NCBI GenBank assembly: GCA_018266965.1
Contig: JAFDZJ010000085.1
Location: forward strand, 1 to 14,317
From: Bacteroidota bacterium
GTDB lineage: Bacteria > Bacteroidota > Bacteroidia > Flavobacteriales > Weeksellaceae
Direction: 5' to 3'
DNA: 14,317 nucleotides
How positions within the stretch are numbered: position 1 is the first letter of the stretch; each line of letters opens with the position of its first letter. Shown piece after piece: positions 6,620-12,891 of this stretch. The notes beneath the pieces are model-generated. The model saw only the letters and a list, made by a program, of their open reading frames with translations, made no database searches and was not told the DNA's origin. The position numbers and the translations under genes were made by a program.

Positions 6620-8818
6620 ATGAAAAACAATGAACTAACTCGAGAACTAAAAAAACATTTTGGGTTCTCTGCTTTCAAAGGACAGCAAGAACAAGTTATA
6701 TCCTCATTATTGTCTGGGAAAGATGTGTTTGTCCTTATGCCTACCGGTGGAGGAAAATCACTTTGTTACCAACTACCAGCTTTGATGTCCGAGGGAACAG
6801 CAATAGTTGTATCGCCACTTATAGCTCTTATGAAAAACCAAGTAGATGCTGTTAATGGACTCTCTTCCGAAGAAGGAATAGCACATGTACTCAATTCTTC
6901 CCTGAATCGTGTACAGACAAAATCTGTAATGGACGATATTAGAAATGGGAAAACCAAATTGTTGTATGTCGCTCCGGAATCATTGATAAAAGATGAATAT
7001 TCCGATTTTTTGAAAGAAATAAAAATTTCTTTTGTAGCAATAGACGAAGCACATTGTATATCGGAATGGGGACACGATTTTCGACCGGAATACCGAAATT
7101 TAAAACAAATAATTGATAAAATTGCCAGAGTCCCAGTAATTGCACTTACCGCAACTGCAACTCCAAAAGTACAAGACGATATTCAAAAAACTCTTGGTAT
7201 GAATAATGCTTTGGTTTTCAAAGAAAGTTTCAATAGACCTAATCTTTTTTATGAAGTTAGACCAAAAGTGAATGTAGATAAGGAAATTGTAAAATTCATC
7301 AACCAACATAAAAATAAATCAGGTATAATATATTGCCTTAGTAGAAGAAAAGTTGAAGAATTTGCACAGTTATTACAAGTCAATGGTATTGATGCAATGC
7401 CGTATCACGCTGGATTAGATGCTAAAACACGAATTTCCAACCAAGACAAATTTCTAATGGAAGAGTGCAATATAATAGTTGCAACAATTGCATTTGGTAT
7501 GGGAATAGACAAGCCAGATGTTCGATTTGTTATCCATTATGACATTCCGAAATCTTTGGAAAGTTATTACCAAGAAACCGGTAGAGCTGGTAGAGATGGG
7601 GGAGAAGGTCATTGTCTTGCTTTCTATGATCCAAAAGATATTGAAAAATTAGAGAAATTTCTAGCTCAAAAATCGGTTTCCGAAAGAGAAATCGGTCTTC
7701 AATTGCTAAACGAGGTAGTTGGATATGCCGAAACTTCTATGAGTAGAAGACAATATTTACTCTATTATTTCGGTGAAAGTTTTGACCCGATTAATGGAGA
7801 TGGTGCAAAAATGGACGACAACTCTCTGAACCCTCCAAAATTGAAAGATGCAACAAAAGATTTGCAAATTATTTTGAAATTGGTAAAGGAATTGGAGGAA
7901 AAATTCCGAACAAAAGAGCTTATCAATATTATTACAGGAAAAGAAAGTTCCATTACCAAATCGTATAAATTAGAAAATCATAAATATTTTGGTATTGGTA
8001 AAGATGAACAAGATAATTATTGGAAATCCATCATAAGACAAGCCACAGTACAAGGTTATCTTTCCAAAGATATAGAAACTTATGGAGTACTAAAAATTGC
8101 AGAAAAAGGGAAAAATGCAATTCTACATCCACAAGAAATAGTGTTTTTAATAGCCGAAGATAGAGAGTATGATTTGGCACAAACCAAAGCAGACATAGAC
8201 CAAATTGAAATAAAAAATGGCAATGTTTTGGATCAAAATCTTTTCAATCTTCTGAAAGAATTAAGAAAAAAAGTTGCAAAAAAGTTAGGTATTCCTCCAT
8301 ACACTGTTTTTATGGATCCTAGTTTGGAAGATATGACGGTACAATATCCAATTACCATAGACGAAATTGGAAAAATATATGGTGTTGGTGATGGAAAAGC
8401 CAAGAAATTTGGAAAAGAATTTGCAGACTTTATCAAAAAATATGTAGAAGACAACCAGATTGAAAGAACACAAGATATGGTTATCAAGCAATTGGCGAAC
8501 AAGTCTTCTCACAAAGTTTTCATCATACAAAATACCGATAAAAAAATAGATCTGGAAGATATTGCCAAAGCAAAAAATATCTCCATGGACGAGTTGCTAA
8601 AAGAAATGGAAAGTATTGTCTATCTTGGTACAAAACTGAATATAGATTACTATATAGAGGATAATATAGATGAAGATTTGGTTGAAGAATTTATGGATTT
8701 CATGAAAGAGTCCGAAAGCGATAGCATGAAAGTAATTACAGATGAATTTGGAGATGACCTTTCCGATGAGGAACTAAGAATGTTAAGAATAAAATTCATT
8801 TCGGATATTGCAAATTAG
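6620..8818 (+). CDS. recQ: ATP-dependent DNA helicase RecQ
   Basis: RecQ unwinds DNA 3' to 5' in recombination and fork repair. The 732-residue protein has Walker A TGGGKS (42-47), DEAH (142-145) followed by the aromatic-rich loop CISEWGHDFRPEY, motif III LTATAT (176-181), and motif VI QETGRAGRDG (318-327). Next come a winged-helix RQC region (about 410-510), an HRDC-like region (about 540-610) and a C-terminal helix-turn-helix segment (about 620-732). The stretch where E. coli RecQ carries four zinc-binding cysteines (after RRQYLLYYFGE, about 376-410) contains no cysteine at all. The frame extends upstream to a TTG at 6599, but ATG at 6620 (MKNNELTREL) is the natural start and fits the family. 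It has its own promoter and ends at a shared palindromic terminator. Confidence 0.96.
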   Translation: MKNNELTRELKKHFGFSAFKGQQEQVISSLLSGKDVFVLMPTGGGKSLCYQLPALMSEGTAIVVSPLIALMKNQVDAVNGLSSEEGIAHVLNSSLNRVQTKSVMDDIRNGKTKLLYVAPESLIKDEYSDFLKEIKISFVAIDEAHCISEWGHDFRPEYRNLKQIIDKIARVPVIALTATATPKVQDDIQKTLGMNNALVFKESFNRPNLFYEVRPKVNVDKEIVKFINQHKNKSGIIYCLSRRKVEEFAQLLQVNGIDAMPYHAGLDAKTRISNQDKFLMEECNIIVATIAFGMGIDKPDVRFVIHYDIPKSLESYYQETGRAGRDGGEGHCLAFYDPKDIEKLEKFLAQKSVSEREIGLQLLNEVVGYAETSMSRRQYLLYYFGESFDPINGDGAKMDDNSLNPPKLKDATKDLQIILKLVKELEEKFRTKELINIITGKESSITKSYKLENHKYFGIGKDEQDNYWKSIIRQATVQGYLSKDIETYGVLKIAEKGKNAILHPQEIVFLIAEDREYDLAQTKADIDQIEIKNGNVLDQNLFNLLKELRKKVAKKLGIPPYTVFMDPSLEDMTVQYPITIDEIGKIYGVGDGKAKKFGKEFADFIKKYVEDNQIERTQDMVIKQLANKSSHKVFIIQNTDKKIDLEDIAKAKNISMDELLKEMESIVYLGTKLNIDYYIEDNIDEDLVEEFMDFMKESESDSMKVITDEFGDDLSDEELRMLRIKFISDIAN

Positions 8819-8836
8819 ATTTCACACTATTCTACA

Positions 8837-8866
8837 AAAAAAGCTAATCCATGGATTAGCTTTTTT
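8837..8866. terminator. Bidirectional terminator between recQ and atpC (30-bp perfect palindrome)
   Basis: Six A, then GCTAATCC, central AT, then GGATTAGC and six T make a perfect 30-bp palindrome. Either strand gives a GC-containing stem followed by a T run. It lies 18 bp after the recQ stop and 20 bp after the atpC stop of the convergent unit, so it can end both transcripts. Confidence 0.9.
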
Positions 8867-8886
8867 GTTTTTATTATGATAATAAA

Positions 8887-9168
8887 TTATTCAGCAAGAA
8901 TAATTCCTTTATTACCGCTGAATTCTATTACTCCACTTTTTATGGTAAAAGAATAAGAACTTTTTGCATCATTATCTTTTTTGAAATTTTTAGAGAAACT
9001 ATCATTAATATTATTTGTGAAAAGTCTTATATCTCCATTAATCAAAGATGATACTATTGCAATGTGATCTTTCATAATTTGGAAATCACCATTTTTTCCC
9101 GGCAAAAGAACAGAGTCCACTTCGCCATCAAAAATTACAGTTTCCGGGGTTAAAATTTTTATATTCAT
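8887..9168 (-). CDS. atpC: F1 ATP synthase epsilon subunit, short form
   Basis: Epsilon is part of the central rotor stalk of F1Fo ATP synthase. The 93-residue protein contains the N-terminal beta-sandwich (LTPETVIFDGEVDSVLLPG, then GDFQIMKDHIAIVSSL at about 28-42). It ends right after the last sandwich strands (GVIEFSGNKGIILAE). The E. coli protein is near 139 residues, so the C-terminal two-helix region that can inhibit ATP hydrolysis is absent. The stop codon is clean, followed by a terminator, which argues against a truncation artefact. A loop at about 51-71 is rich in Asn, Ser and Lys. The gene follows atpD by 70 bp on the same strand, and the two form a separate atpDC unit, as is usual in Bacteroidota. 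Confidence 0.93.
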   Translation of the reverse strand: MNIKILTPETVIFDGEVDSVLLPGKNGDFQIMKDHIAIVSSLINGDIRLFTNNINDSFSKNFKKDNDAKSSYSFTIKSGVIEFSGNKGIILAE

Positions 9169-9182
9169 TATAAATAATTTTG

Positions 9183-9236
9183 AATTTTAAATTTTGAATT
9201 TTGAATTAAAGAACTCAAAATTCAAAATTTATAATT
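9183..9236 (-). repeat. Heptad repeats and long AT stem-loop in the atpD-atpC gap
   Basis: A perfect 17-bp inverted repeat (9188-9204 with 9215-9231, 10-nt loop) extends after one mismatch to 9183-9236. On the minus strand the 3' arm and its flank consist of 7-nt units: TTCAAAA, TTCAAAA, TTTAAAA, TTCAAAA. It fills most of the 70-bp gap between the atpD stop and the atpC ATG. The stem has very little G or C and no T run, so it is a poor terminator. A role in mRNA processing or in setting the atpD to atpC ratio is possible but inferred. Confidence 0.75.
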
Positions 9237-9238
9237 TA

Positions 9239-10747
9239 TTAAGCGTTGTCGGCAAGCATTTTTTGTCCTGCTTCTATGGCTTCGTCTATTGTACCTTTTA
9301 GGTTGAAACAAGCTTCTGGCAAATGATCCAACTCACCATCGATAATCATGTTGAAACCTCTAATGGTGTCTTTTATGTCCACCAAAGCACCAGGGATACC
9401 AGTAAATTGTTCCGCAACATGGAAAGGTTGAGAAAGGAATCTTTGTACTTTTCTAGCTCTATATACAACTAATTTGTCCTCCTCGGAAAGTTCCTCCATA
9501 CCAAGAATTGCAATGATGTCTTGTAGAGCTTTGTATCTTTGTAAAATTTCTTTTACTCTTTGAGCAGTGTTGTAATGTTCTGCACCCAAAATTTCAGGTG
9601 TTAATATTCTGGAAGTAGAAGACAATGGATCTACCGCAGGATAAATACCCAAGGAAGCAATTTTTCTGTCCAATACTGTTGTTGCATCTAGGTGGGCAAA
9701 AGTTGTTGCAGGAGCAGGATCCGTTAAGTCATCCGCAGGTACATAAATTGCTTGTACGGAAGTGATGGAACCATTTTTTGTTGATGTAATTCTCTCTTGC
9801 ATAGCACCCATTTCTGAAGCTAGTGTTGGTTGATAACCTACCGCAGAAGGCATCCTTCCTAATAGTGCGGACACCTCGGAACCAGCTTGTGTAAAACGGA
9901 ATATATTGTCCACAAAGAAAAGTACATCTCTACCTTGTCCTTCGCCATCTCCATCACGGAAATATTCTGCAATAGTAAGACCAGAAAGTGCAACTCTTGC
10001 TCTTGCTCCTGGTGGTTCATTCATCTGTCCGAATACGAAAGTACATTTGGAGTCTTTCATTTCGTCCAAATTAACTTTGGAAAGATCCCAACCTCCATTT
10101 TCCATAGAGTGCATGAAATCTTCTCCATATTTTATAATTCCGGATTCCAACATTTCTCTCAAAAGGTCGTTTCCTTCTCTTGTTCTTTCGCCTACTCCGG
10201 CAAATACAGAAAGTCCTCCGTGTCCTTTTGCGATATTATTAATAAGTTCTTGGATCAATACTGTCTTTCCAACACCTGCACCACCAAATAATCCAATTTT
10301 TCCTCCTTTTGCATAAGGCTCAATAAGGTCAATTACTTTGATACCTGTAAAAAGTACTTCTGCAGAAGTTGATAATTGGTCGAATTTTGGTGCTTCTCTA
10401 TGGATTGGCAAACCGTTTTCTTTGGATAGGTTTTGGATACCATCAATAGCATCTCCAACTACATTGAAAAGTCTTCCGTACACTCCTTCGCCAGTAGGCA
10501 TAGTGATTTGACTTCCTAATGCAACAACTTCCTGACCTCTTTTTAGTCCGTCTGTTGCGTCCATTGCGATACATCTTACAGTATCTTCTCCAATGTGTTG
10601 TTCTACTTCTAATACTAATTTTTCACCGTTATCTTTCATAAGCTGTAAAGCGTCGTAGATTTTCGGAAGTTCTTCCACTTCTTTGAAAACCACATCAATA
10701 ACGGGACCGATAATTTGAGAAATTTTTCCTTTTATTTGGTTTGCCAT
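9239..10747 (-). CDS. atpD: F1 ATP synthase catalytic beta subunit
   Basis: AtpD carries the catalytic nucleotide sites of F1. The 502-residue protein has the N-terminal beta-barrel (about 1-80), Walker A GGAGVGKT (155-162), catalytic Glu187 within GERTREG, Walker B DVLFFVD (274-280), QMNEPPGARARVALSGL (241-257), and EELSEED (419-425), the counterpart of the DELSEED lever. The stretch at about 206-234 (YGEDFMHSMENGGW and following) is longer than in proteobacterial beta subunits; my recollection is that this insertion is usual in Bacteroidota. The frame runs upstream to a TTG at 10789, but ATG at 10747 (MANQIKGKIS) is chosen because the promoter -7 element lies at 10768-10775, inside that extension. 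It is first in the atpD-atpC unit. The other F1Fo genes are not in the window. Confidence 0.97.
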   Translation of the reverse strand: MANQIKGKISQIIGPVIDVVFKEVEELPKIYDALQLMKDNGEKLVLEVEQHIGEDTVRCIAMDATDGLKRGQEVVALGSQITMPTGEGVYGRLFNVVGDAIDGIQNLSKENGLPIHREAPKFDQLSTSAEVLFTGIKVIDLIEPYAKGGKIGLFGGAGVGKTVLIQELINNIAKGHGGLSVFAGVGERTREGNDLLREMLESGIIKYGEDFMHSMENGGWDLSKVNLDEMKDSKCTFVFGQMNEPPGARARVALSGLTIAEYFRDGDGEGQGRDVLFFVDNIFRFTQAGSEVSALLGRMPSAVGYQPTLASEMGAMQERITSTKNGSITSVQAIYVPADDLTDPAPATTFAHLDATTVLDRKIASLGIYPAVDPLSSTSRILTPEILGAEHYNTAQRVKEILQRYKALQDIIAILGMEELSEEDKLVVYRARKVQRFLSQPFHVAEQFTGIPGALVDIKDTIRGFNMIIDGELDHLPEACFNLKGTIDEAIEAGQKMLADNA

Positions 10748-10767
10748 TGCTAAATTTTTTCTGTTTG

Positions 10768-10797
10768 CAAATATAGTGATAATTGACAAATCTGCAA
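10768..10797 (-). promoter_or_regulatory. Bacteroidota-type promoter for atpDC
   Basis: On the minus strand TTG (10797-10795), a 19-bp spacer and TATATTTG (10775-10768) match the TTG/TAnnTTTG consensus with ideal spacing. The -7 element ends 20 bp before the atpD ATG. This position decides the atpD start, since the longer reading would begin upstream of the -7 element. Confidence 0.75.
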
Positions 10798-10892
10798 TTG
10801 ATTGTTAAAAGATTTTTATCATACCAATTATGATTGGGTTTCTTATCGTACTATAATCCTCCAATCAAAGGGCAATTCTACTATATTCGAAA

Positions 10893-10923
10893 AAAAAACT
10901 GGAAATTTATTTTCCAGTTTTTT
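10893..10923 (-). terminator. Rho-independent terminator of the rlpA-like gene
   Basis: Arms of 13 bp (AAAAAACTGGAAA and TTTCCAGTTTTTT) surround a 5-nt loop, with a T run on the minus strand. The structure starts 18 bp after the stop of the RlpA-like gene and shields the atpDC promoter from read-through. Confidence 0.88.
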
Positions 10924-10941
10924 GTTTTTGTTAATGATTTT

Positions 10942-11313
10942 TTAATTTTCTACAATTTCGTACTCAACCGGAATTACACCGTGTCCTACAGCTGCAATTG
11001 CTTGGAAAGCTGCTTTGGTTACATCCAATGCTCTGGAAGTGTGAAATGGACCTCTGTCGTTGATTTTCACAATTACCGATCTTCCATTTTTCAAATTGGT
11101 CATTTTCAATTTTGTACCAAAAGGAAGACTTCTGTGTGCTGCTGTGAGTTTTGTGTTGTCGAATAACTCGCCGCTAGCTGTTTTTCTACCGTTAAATTTA
11201 TCGTGGTAGTACGATATAAGACTTGTTTTTGTTTCTGCAGCTTCATTCTTAAAAGAATAAACGCTTACCATTGAAATCATCATTATGATTACGAGACTAA
11301 CTCTTTTCACCAT
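10942..11313 (-). CDS. Small secreted RlpA-like double-psi beta-barrel protein
   Basis: The 123-residue protein has a signal peptide (MVKRVSLVIIMMISMVSVYS) and then one double-psi beta-barrel at about 31-121. Family motifs are SYYHDKFNGRKTASGE (34-49), LTAAHRSLPFGTKLKMTN (56-73), the active-site-like KINDRGPF (83-90), and RALDVTKAAF (94-103). RlpA proteins bind or cleave denuded glycan strands of peptidoglycan, and some are lytic transglycosylases. Enzymatic activity here is not shown by the sequence alone. Unlike E. coli RlpA (a lipoprotein of about 360 residues with a SPOR domain), this one has no lipobox and no SPOR domain, so it is probably soluble in the periplasm. It is monocistronic, with its own promoter and terminator. 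The gene symbol is left blank because of the reduced architecture. Confidence 0.9.
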   Translation of the reverse strand: MVKRVSLVIIMMISMVSVYSFKNEAAETKTSLISYYHDKFNGRKTASGELFDNTKLTAAHRSLPFGTKLKMTNLKNGRSVIVKINDRGPFHTSRALDVTKAAFQAIAAVGHGVIPVEYEIVEN

Positions 11314-11342
11314 ATTTTTAATTTTTGGGGGTTTTAACGGGG

Positions 11343-11350
11343 CAAAATTA
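11343..11350 (-). promoter_or_regulatory. Putative -7 element of the RlpA-like gene
   Basis: On the minus strand the bases read TAATTTTG, a perfect TAnnTTTG match 29 bp before the ATG at 11313. At -33 with a 19-bp spacer there is TTTC rather than TTTG; a TTG also occurs but only 15 bp away. The -33 region overlaps one copy of a 15-bp direct repeat, so it may be under regulation. Confidence 0.5.
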
Positions 11351-11362
11351 AGTCGTAATTAT

Positions 11363-11402
11363 TTCCAACGAAAATATGCTTGTTAAATTCCAACAAAAAT
11401 AT
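11363..11402. repeat. Pair of 15-bp direct repeats upstream of the RlpA-like gene
   Basis: TTCCAACGAAAATAT (11363-11377) and TTCCAACAAAAATAT (11388-11402) differ at one base and start 25 bp apart. The first overlaps the -33 region of the RlpA-like promoter. On the minus strand the second includes TATTTTTG, a second perfect -7 match. This could be a duplicated regulator site or a duplicated promoter half. Confidence 0.6.
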
Positions 11403-11459
11403 CTTAAAAAAATCATAACAACCTTTGTAACTTACTTTGAATAAGCATTTTTAAAAGAG

Positions 11460-11524
11460 TGTTAAAAAAATGTTAAAATTTTTAGTAAATGTTAAAATCA
11501 ATTAACAATATTGTTAAAATCAAT
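11460..11524. repeat. TGTTAAAA repeat cluster with 16-bp palindrome
   Basis: TGTTAAAA occurs at 11460, 11471, 11490 and 11512. The last two are part of an identical 13-mer, TGTTAAAATCAAT. A perfect palindrome TTAACAATATTGTTAA lies at 11502-11517. The cluster is in the 345-bp non-coding stretch 11314-11658 between the RlpA-like gene and tRNA-Arg. Apart from this cluster, the direct repeats and the promoter elements, I see no gene there. Confidence 0.6.
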
Positions 11525-11642
11525 AGAATTTTAAAATATTTATAGTGTTGATAATAAGTTGTTTATATGAAAAAAATAGTAGTTTTAACAAAAAACAATT
11601 TTTTAATAATGATGTGCGGTAATAATTTACAACCATTTTATT

Positions 11643-11650
11643 TATTTTTG
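11643..11650 (+). promoter_or_regulatory. Putative -7 element for tRNA-Arg
   Basis: TATTTTTG is a perfect TAnnTTTG match ending 8 bp before the first base of the mature tRNA, which suits a tRNA promoter with a very short leader. No TTG lies at the expected -33 distance. Confidence 0.55.
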
Positions 11651-11658
11651 CAAAGCAA

Positions 11659-11730
11659 GGTCTCATAGTTCAACGGATAGAATAGAAGTTTCCTAAACTT
11701 TAGATCCAAGTTCGATTCTTGGTGAGACTA
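11659..11730 (+). tRNA. tRNA-Arg (anticodon CCU, reads AGG)
   Basis: The 72 nt fold into a complete cloverleaf. Acceptor GGTCTCA pairs with TGAGACT (one G-U). The D stem is GTTC/GAAT. The anticodon stem GAAGT/ACTTT (one G-U) encloses the loop TTCCTAA with anticodon CCT. A 4-nt variable loop follows, then T stem CCAAG/CTTGG around TTCGATT. The discriminator base is A, and CCA is not encoded. It is a single tRNA with its own -7 element just upstream and a terminator just downstream. No direct repeat of its 3' end, which would mark an integrated element, is seen in the window. Confidence 0.93.
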
Positions 11731-11734
11731 CAAG

Positions 11735-11766
11735 AAAATCCACACAAATAGTAAGGTGTGGATTTT
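11735..11766 (+). terminator. Rho-independent terminator after tRNA-Arg
   Basis: Arms AAAATCCACAC and GTGTGGATTTT (11 bp, perfect) enclose a 10-nt loop and are followed by a T run on the plus strand. It starts 5 bp after the tRNA. On the minus strand it ends in only four T, so it may weakly serve the convergent M28 peptidase gene whose stop is at 11783. Confidence 0.85.
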
Positions 11767-11782
11767 TTATCTATTTTCTGTA

Positions 11783-12799
11783 TTATTTTTTATCGACCAC
11801 TATTCTCTCTTTTCTATTTGCTAATTCCCAAGCGGTAGTAAATACCAATTGTGTCCTCTTTTGCAAAAGTTGGTAATCTATTTTCTCTGGATCATCTGTG
11901 GATTTGTGATAATCTTCGTGTATGCCATCAAAATAAAAAGCCACCGGAATACCATTTTTCGCAAAATTATAATGGTCACTTCTATAATAGAGTCTATTCG
12001 GGTCTTTTGGGTCATCATATTTGTAATCCAATATCATATTATATGTTTTTTTGTTGGCTTCTTCATTTATCTTTTTCAATTCGGAACTTAACATTTCCGA
12101 GCCAATTACATAGACATAATCTTTGCCACAATTGTTTTGGTCGCATCTTCCTATCATATCGATATTGAGGTCTGCAACTGTATTTTTCAATGGGAAAATT
12201 GGATTTTCTGTATAATATAAAGAGCCAAACAAGCCGTGTTCTTCTCCTGTTACATGTAGAAACAAAATTGATCTTTTAGGAGCATGACCTTTTTTTTCTG
12301 CTAATTTAAAGGCTTCTGCTATTTCCATTACAGCAACGGTACCACTGCCATCATCATCGGCTCCGTTATAGACTACGCCATCTTTTTTACCAATATGATC
12401 ATAATGTGCAGAAACAACAATAATTTCTTCTGGCTTTTCACTTCCTTTTATAAAGGCTAAAATGTTTTCCGAATTGTTGAATTTTTTTCCTGTCCAACTT
12501 TGTTTGTTCATAAATTCTGCTGGAACATTTTGATAGTAGGAATTCATTGTTGGAGGGTGTCCTATACCTTTGGAAGTATAATAATCAATCATATATCTTC
12601 CAGCTTTCTTTTGTCCTTCGCTTCCGGTATCTCTACCTTCCATTTCGTCTGATGCTATTACCATTAAATTTTTTTTCAAATCAATGGCTTTTATGGATTC
12701 ATACGATTGTTGAAATGTTTTGCCTGTGGTAGCATAATCAATCGTTTTGCATGATACTAATCCTAATAATAAAACAATTGAAATTCCTAATTTTTTCAT
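11783..12799 (-). CDS. M28-family zinc peptidase, predicted lipoprotein
   Basis: The 338-residue protein begins MKKLGISIVLLLGLVSC, a lipoprotein signal with lipobox LVSC (Cys17), so it is anchored to a membrane facing the periplasm or the outside. Family M28 enzymes are di-zinc aminopeptidases or carboxypeptidases. All expected residues are present by comparison with Aeromonas aminopeptidase: His132 and Asp134 (SAHYDH), Asp149 (GADDDGSG), Glu186 general base and Glu187 ligand (TGEEHGL), Asp214 (NIDMIG), and His298 (HEDYHKSTDD). A helical N-terminal part (about 30-90) precedes the catalytic domain. It may release amino acids from peptides together with other exported peptidases, but the substrate is not evident. 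It is monocistronic and divergent from the aminotransferase across a 92-bp gap, in which I found no perfect promoter for either gene. Confidence 0.94.
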   Translation of the reverse strand: MKKLGISIVLLLGLVSCKTIDYATTGKTFQQSYESIKAIDLKKNLMVIASDEMEGRDTGSEGQKKAGRYMIDYYTSKGIGHPPTMNSYYQNVPAEFMNKQSWTGKKFNNSENILAFIKGSEKPEEIIVVSAHYDHIGKKDGVVYNGADDDGSGTVAVMEIAEAFKLAEKKGHAPKRSILFLHVTGEEHGLFGSLYYTENPIFPLKNTVADLNIDMIGRCDQNNCGKDYVYVIGSEMLSSELKKINEEANKKTYNMILDYKYDDPKDPNRLYYRSDHYNFAKNGIPVAFYFDGIHEDYHKSTDDPEKIDYQLLQKRTQLVFTTAWELANRKERIVVDKK

Positions 12800-12891
12800 G
12801 ATATTTTGTTTAATTTTATAAAAATTTATGCGAGTAAAAATAAATAATTATTCCGAATTTGCGTTTATTAAAATATTAATCAATTATTATA

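Noticed and set aside
9887..10316. Two overlapping antisense frames of about 135 codons inside atpD
   Set aside because: They mirror the highly conserved atpD codons and have low-complexity Ser/Pro/Cys-rich translations.
11546..11554. TGTTGATAA, one mismatch from a DnaA box, in AT-rich DNA (possible replication origin)
   Set aside because: Only one such site is seen, with no dnaA, dnaN or other origin-linked gene nearby; expected by chance in this composition.
11567..11668. Plus-strand 33-codon reading frame starting ATGAAAAAAATAG and running into the tRNA-Arg gene
   Set aside because: It overlaps the tRNA promoter element and the first ten bases of the mature tRNA, and its peptide shows no recognisable motif.
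11659..11730. tRNA-Arg as an attachment site for an integrated element
   Set aside because: No integrase and no second copy of the tRNA 3' end occur in the window, and the flanking genes look like ordinary chromosomal genes.
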